Source: JAILEN01 sp036723975 (GTDB lineage: Bacteria > Bacillota > Clostridia > Lachnospirales > Lachnospiraceae). Taken from it: a stretch of DNA of 64,000 bases. Where the stretch lies: assembly GCA_036723975.1 (NCBI GenBank), contig DAIMGJ010000004.1:62001-126000 (forward strand), written 5' to 3'. Every line of letters starts with the position of its first letter. Positions within the stretch are counted from its first letter, which is position 1. Below are positions 60,603 through 64,000 of this stretch, piece by piece. Both the position numbers and the translations under genes were made by a program. The notes below the pieces were generated by a model, which made no database searches, was not told where the DNA came from, and saw only the letters and a list, made by a program, of their open reading frames with translations.

Positions 60603-61391
60603 ATGATTTTTGAAAGTCATGCACATTATGATGACGAGAGGTTCGATTCTGACAGAGTCGAACTTCTTTCGTTAATGAAACAAAAAAATATTGAGCGAAT
60701 CGTAAATGTGGGTTCGTCTTTACAGAGCTGTCGCAGTACATTAGAGTTGGCCAAAGAGTACGACTTTGTTTCTGCTGCCATCGGCGTGCACCCCAGCGAT
60801 ATTGTTTGCTTGGAGGAGGCGCCGGAGGGCTTATCTTGGCTCTATGAGACCGCTAAGAAGGATAAAGATGTCGTGGCAATCGGTGAAATCGGTCTGGATT
60901 ACTACTGGGACAAGGAACCTGCAGTACAAAAAAGACAACGCGAAAGATTCTATGAGCAGCTGGAAATCGCCGGAAAGCTGGATCTTCCGGTCATCATTCA
61001 CTCCAGAGATGCAGCGGAAGAAACCTTCTCCATCATGAAGGAGGCTGCAGCAAAAGGAATTCGAGGTGTAATACACTGCTATTCCTATTCACCGGAGATG
61101 GCGCGTGAATACGTAAAGCTTGGGTTCTACATCGGTGTCGGAGGAGTAGTCACTTTCAAAAACGGAAAGAAACTGAAAGAAACCGTTAAGCAAATTCCTC
61201 TTTCCCGCATTCTTGTAGAAACGGATTGCCCGTATATGGCGCCGTCTCCTTTCAGAGGCGACAGAAATGATTCCACCTACATTCCCTATGTGATTCATGA
61301 AATTGCCAAGCTTCGTGAGATTACAGATAAAGAAGTGATGGATGTTACTTGCAAAAACGGATACGAACTATTTCATCGTATAAAGAAATAA
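60603..61391 (+). CDS. tatD: TatD family metal-dependent deoxyribonuclease
   Basis: A 262-residue TIM-barrel hydrolase. The metal ligands are seen in SHAHYDDERF, in GEIGLDYYW, in IIHSRDA, in VIHCYSY and in ETDCPYMAPSPFRG. Family members cut DNA ends or modified nucleotides; the exact role is not fixed. Its ATG follows the metG stop directly (TAAATG). In Firmicutes metG-tatD-rsmA is a common order, and rsmA follows here after the repeat region. Confidence 0.94.
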   Translation: MIFESHAHYDDERFDSDRVELLSLMKQKNIERIVNVGSSLQSCRSTLELAKEYDFVSAAIGVHPSDIVCLEEAPEGLSWLYETAKKDKDVVAIGEIGLDYYWDKEPAVQKRQRERFYEQLEIAGKLDLPVIIHSRDAAEETFSIMKEAAAKGIRGVIHCYSYSPEMAREYVKLGFYIGVGGVVTFKNGKKLKETVKQIPLSRILVETDCPYMAPSPFRGDRNDSTYIPYVIHEIAKLREITDKEVMDVTCKNGYELFHRIKK

Positions 61392-61420
61392 ATAACAATT
61401 TACCTGATGAAACACTACCC

Positions 61421-61587
61421 GTATTTGGAGTGAATGAAGATATTTCCTCGGCACCGTCTCCGCTTCACCTCATCCCGGCGAACATCCGTAATGCTCACTC
61501 CTAAAGTCGTGAGCTTAACGGCTGTACGCAGTGTATTCGGAGCGCTCCGCGGATGACTATTCGGAAATATCTCATTCATCCAAATAC
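61421..61587 (-). repeat. Palindromic element family 1, copy C (167 bp)
   Basis: Reverse orientation to copies A and B. GTATTTGGA and TCCAAATAC end the element, with ATATTTCC/GGAAATAT inside. The inner hairpin is GCTCAC/GTGAGC, unlike in A or B. The 26 bases from GCAGTATTTGG to ATATTTCC match those at the 3' end of uxaC almost exactly. Confidence 0.87.
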
Positions 61588-61610
61588 TGCGTAATATATA
61601 TACAGGTGGA

Positions 61611-61746
61611 TTGGAATTTCAACCCGTAATGCTTGAGCAGGACGTCCGCAACGCGGGCACTTAGCGAACGAAGTGAGCTTAGTACCCTTGCGTGAGGACC
61701 ACGGCGATAGCGAATCCGGCGAAAGTATTACTTGTTGAAATTCCAA
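61611..61746 (-). repeat. Palindromic element family 2, copy 2 (136 bp)
   Basis: Arms TTGGAATTTCAAC and GTTGAAATTCCAA (61611-61623 with 61734-61746) bound an interior matching copy 1 at 8298-8491, except that about 58 bases are absent. It is 23 bp from a family 1 copy. Confidence 0.82.
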
Positions 61747-61834
61747 CTAGTAGTATAAACTGTAATTTATAGCACACAAAAAGCAGTTGTGATAAACTAT
61801 AAGAAAGTTTGTTGCAGATTTAAAGGAAAGCATA

Positions 61835-62707
61835 TTGAGTAAGATTTATATATCATCTCCGGCGCGTACGGCCGGAATCATTGAACAATATCAGTTTCGG
61901 TTCCAGAAGAAATTCGGACAGAACTTTTTAATTGACGATCATATCATTGAAAAGATTATCGATGCTGCAGAGATTGGTCCGGAGGATGTGGTTGTAGAAA
62001 TCGGTCCGGGAATCGGTACATTGACGGAGCGTTTACTAGAACGAGCCTATCATGTACTTGCTGTAGAGATTGATACCAATTTGATTCCGATTTTGGAGGA
62101 GACTTTAAGTCCGTTTTCCAATAAGACAATCCTAAATGCGGATGTGTTGAAGGTGGATTTGCGTTCGGAGGTAGAAAAGATTAAACCCGGGGCAAAAATC
62201 AAGGTTGTTGCGAATCTTCCGTATTATATTACCACTCCAATCGTCATGGAGTTGCTGGAAGGAGACGTGGATTTTTCTTCTATCACCATTATGATTCAAA
62301 AGGAAGTGGCGGATCGAATGAGTGTGGGACCGGGAACAAAAGACTATGGGGCACTGTCTTTGGCTGTTCAGTATTATTGCAAGCCGGAGTTTGTAACCGT
62401 GGTATCCCGTCATTGCTTTATGCCGGAGCCGAATGTGGATTCCGCAGTGATTACACTTAAAAAGTATGATGAAAAGCCGATACGCGTATCGGATGATAAG
62501 TTTATGTTTCGGGTGATTCGCGCATCTTTTGCACAGCGAAGAAAAACTCTTGCAAACGGTATCGGAAATGCAGCCGATTTGCCGATTTCAAAACAGCAAA
62601 CCATGGAAGTTTTGGCTTCTTTGGGGATGAACGAATCGATTCGAGGGGAGACTCTTACACTGGAAGAGTTTGCCCGTTTGTCAGATGCACTAAAAAAACT
62701 AGTTTAG
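61835..62707 (+). CDS. rsmA: 16S rRNA (adenine1518/1519-N6,N6)-dimethyltransferase
   Basis: A 290-residue KsgA-type methyltransferase that dimethylates two adenines in helix 45. It has FQKKFGQNFLIDDHI, the SAM motif VEIGPGIGTLTERLL and the catalytic VANLPYYITTPIV. The start is a TTG with AAAGGAAAG a few bases upstream; the family N-terminus fits this start. It follows tatD across the repeat region and precedes the TPR-GGDEF gene. Confidence 0.95.
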   Translation: MSKIYISSPARTAGIIEQYQFRFQKKFGQNFLIDDHIIEKIIDAAEIGPEDVVVEIGPGIGTLTERLLERAYHVLAVEIDTNLIPILEETLSPFSNKTILNADVLKVDLRSEVEKIKPGAKIKVVANLPYYITTPIVMELLEGDVDFSSITIMIQKEVADRMSVGPGTKDYGALSLAVQYYCKPEFVTVVSRHCFMPEPNVDSAVITLKKYDEKPIRVSDDKFMFRVIRASFAQRRKTLANGIGNAADLPISKQQTMEVLASLGMNESIRGETLTLEEFARLSDALKKLV

Positions 62708-62719
62708 GGGAGGTATCTC

Positions 62720-64000
62720 GTGGATATCAGTATATATCGAAGAGAGATACAAAAATTAATCACAGATATTCAGGAAAGCCGCGGAAAGGATTCGCAAAAG
62801 ACCATTGCCTGTTGTAAGGAGTTGGAGCAGTATGGTCTTTCTCACAATGAAAATGCGTTGATTGGCTTCGCCCGTTTTTCCTTGGGGGAAACCTATTATC
62901 TTATGAATGACACCGCCAACTTTTACCGTGAGATGATTATGTGTCTGGATCCATTAAAGGAAATCAAGGAGTGGGGATACCTTACCATGGCAAACAATAT
63001 GCTTGGTATTATGTCTCTAAATCGTGGAAATGCTCCTTTTGCCATGGATTATTATATGCAGGCGATTCACTATTGTCAGGAATATCATCTTCCTGATTTA
63101 GAGTGGGTGGTGCATATGAATCTTGGAAATCTCTATCTTAATATCGGGGATCCACAAAGCGCAATTGATAATTTCGAAAGTGGATATCATTATATTCATA
63201 CTCATCCGGAAACAGAAAACTACATATCCACATTGACAGCGGCTTGTGTAGGTTTGGGAAAATCCTATTTGGAGATGGGAGAGTTGGATGCGGCGGATGA
63301 GTTTAATCACCGATTACTGTCGGAATGTATGCCTCAGCTCTTTCCAATGGAAAAGCTTGTAGTTTATTGCTTTGAGGCCAGACTTTACCACGCCATGAAT
63401 CGCGAAGAGGAGTGCAGAAACTGCGTCAAATTGATTCGGGAGAACTTCAACGAGGAAGTTCCGGTGTTGGACGTATTTGATGATTTTTATGATTATTTAA
63501 AAATGCTTTTGGAAACGGAGAGTTATTCCGACTTTCAGGAGATAATGGGATTGATGGAGAGATCCACCCATCGGTCCGGTATTCGTAATTTGGAAAAGAA
63601 ACTTTTGATTCTTAAGCTTAGACGAGACAAAGCATTAGGTGATGAGGAGTCTTACCGGGCGTCAGCTGTTCGCTTCTTTGAAATCGATCAGTTGATGGAT
63701 CAGGAAAACGTGATGATGATTGCCAACACCATCGAGCTTCGAAGCAGACTGAATGATTTGACCACTATTACAAAAGAAGTGGAACTTGAGAATCGTGCGC
63801 TTCAGAGAAAATCGGAAACTGACGCATTAACCGGCATTAACAACCGACTGAAGCTGAATGAATACGGAGATATTGCGTTCCAAAGAGCGATGAAAAATCA
63901 AGTGGGATTTGCTGTAGAGATTTTGGATATCGACTACTTTAAAGAGTTTAACGATAATTACGGACATCAGGCCGGAGATAAGTGTATTCGGTTTATTGCA
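62720..64000 (+). CDS. TPR-repeat diguanylate cyclase-like protein, partial
   Basis: At least 427 residues, cut by the window end. Residues 1-330 are tetratricopeptide-type helices (MNLGNLYLNIGDPQSAIDNF, then GLGKSYLEMGELDAADEF). A short coiled coil leads to the start of a GGDEF domain (DALTGINNRLKLNEYG, then ILDIDYFKEFNDNYGHQAGD). The catalytic GGDEF motif itself lies beyond the edge. The start is GTG with GGGGAGG six bases upstream and 12 bases after rsmA. It probably makes cyclic di-GMP in response to a protein partner. Confidence 0.88.
   Translation, partial: MDISIYRREIQKLITDIQESRGKDSQKTIACCKELEQYGLSHNENALIGFARFSLGETYYLMNDTANFYREMIMCLDPLKEIKEWGYLTMANNMLGIMSLNRGNAPFAMDYYMQAIHYCQEYHLPDLEWVVHMNLGNLYLNIGDPQSAIDNFESGYHYIHTHPETENYISTLTAACVGLGKSYLEMGELDAADEFNHRLLSECMPQLFPMEKLVVYCFEARLYHAMNREEECRNCVKLIRENFNEEVPVLDVFDDFYDYLKMLLETESYSDFQEIMGLMERSTHRSGIRNLEKKLLILKLRRDKALGDEESYRASAVRFFEIDQLMDQENVMMIANTIELRSRLNDLTTITKEVELENRALQRKSETDALTGINNRLKLNEYGDIAFQRAMKNQVGFAVEILDIDYFKEFNDNYGHQAGDKCIRFIA

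Larger units (their letters stand above)
61392..61834. other. Intergenic repeat region between tatD and rsmA
   Basis: This 443-bp gap contains one family 1 and one family 2 palindromic element, 23 bp apart, and an A+T-rich stretch before rsmA. No gene is seen. Confidence 0.85.

Overview
The window is a chromosomal replication-origin region of a low-to-moderate G+C, anaerobic Firmicute. The gene set and order (rpmH-rnpA-yidD-yidC-jag-mnmE-mnmG-rsmG and parAB on one side, dnaA-dnaN-yaaA-recF-gyrB-gyrA on the other, plus DUF3881 and DUF4446 genes) point to the Lachnospiraceae, perhaps a Butyrivibrio- or Pseudobutyrivibrio-like gut or rumen bacterium. The genus is an inference. The origin lies at about 33.6-35.7 kb, and most genes on each side point away from it, as expected for leading-strand bias.

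Left arm, read on the minus strand from the origin: rpmH, rnpA, yidD, yidC and jag; mnmE, mnmG, rsmG and a coiled-coil gene with a parS site inside it; an 800-bp non-coding region with two more parS sites and two palindromic elements; parA, parB, DUF4446, DUF3881 and tRNA-Arg(CCU); a two-TM acidic repeat protein; a DUF3048 lipoprotein; trmB (plus strand); a DacF-type D,D-carboxypeptidase. Next is an AbiE-like toxin-antitoxin pair heading a long operon (yaaO, guanylate kinase-like, yaaR, holB, ricT, trmN-like, rsmI) that follows the Bacillus yaaO-tmk-yaaQ-yaaR-holB-yaaT-yabA-yabB-rsmI cluster. Beyond it lie cobB (sirtuin), rpsF-ssb-rpsR, a MazEF-type pair, an ABC-F ATPase with an attenuator leader, an AraC regulator and the start of a sugar ABC importer that leaves the window.

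Right arm: after gyrA come tRNA-Cys and tRNA-Ser, a two-subunit class I fumarase, and an AraC regulator divergent from a full glucuronate catabolic operon (uxuA, SDR-type fructuronate reductase, uxaC, eda, kdgK) that converts glucuronate to pyruvate and glyceraldehyde-3-phosphate. These are followed by tyrS, a PAP2 phosphatase, two small acidic proteins, a manganese riboswitch upstream of mntP and a Na+/Ca2+ antiporter gene, a 1022-residue hybrid histidine kinase, metG, tatD, rsmA, and a TPR-GGDEF regulator cut by the window end.

The most unusual content is non-coding. Two families of short palindromic elements (about 170 bp in three copies; 136-194 bp in two copies) and one further nested palindrome of about 230 bp lie between genes. 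Within each family the arms differ between copies, but most of the differences are matched by changes in the opposite arm, so pairing is kept. One copy overlaps the last codons of uxaC. These are the best candidates for something undescribed. Other points of interest are a catalytic-motif-degenerate AbiEii homologue behind a consensus promoter, the two-uORF attenuator of the ABC-F gene, an apparently leaderless trmB, and several hairpins that look like terminators inside operons.
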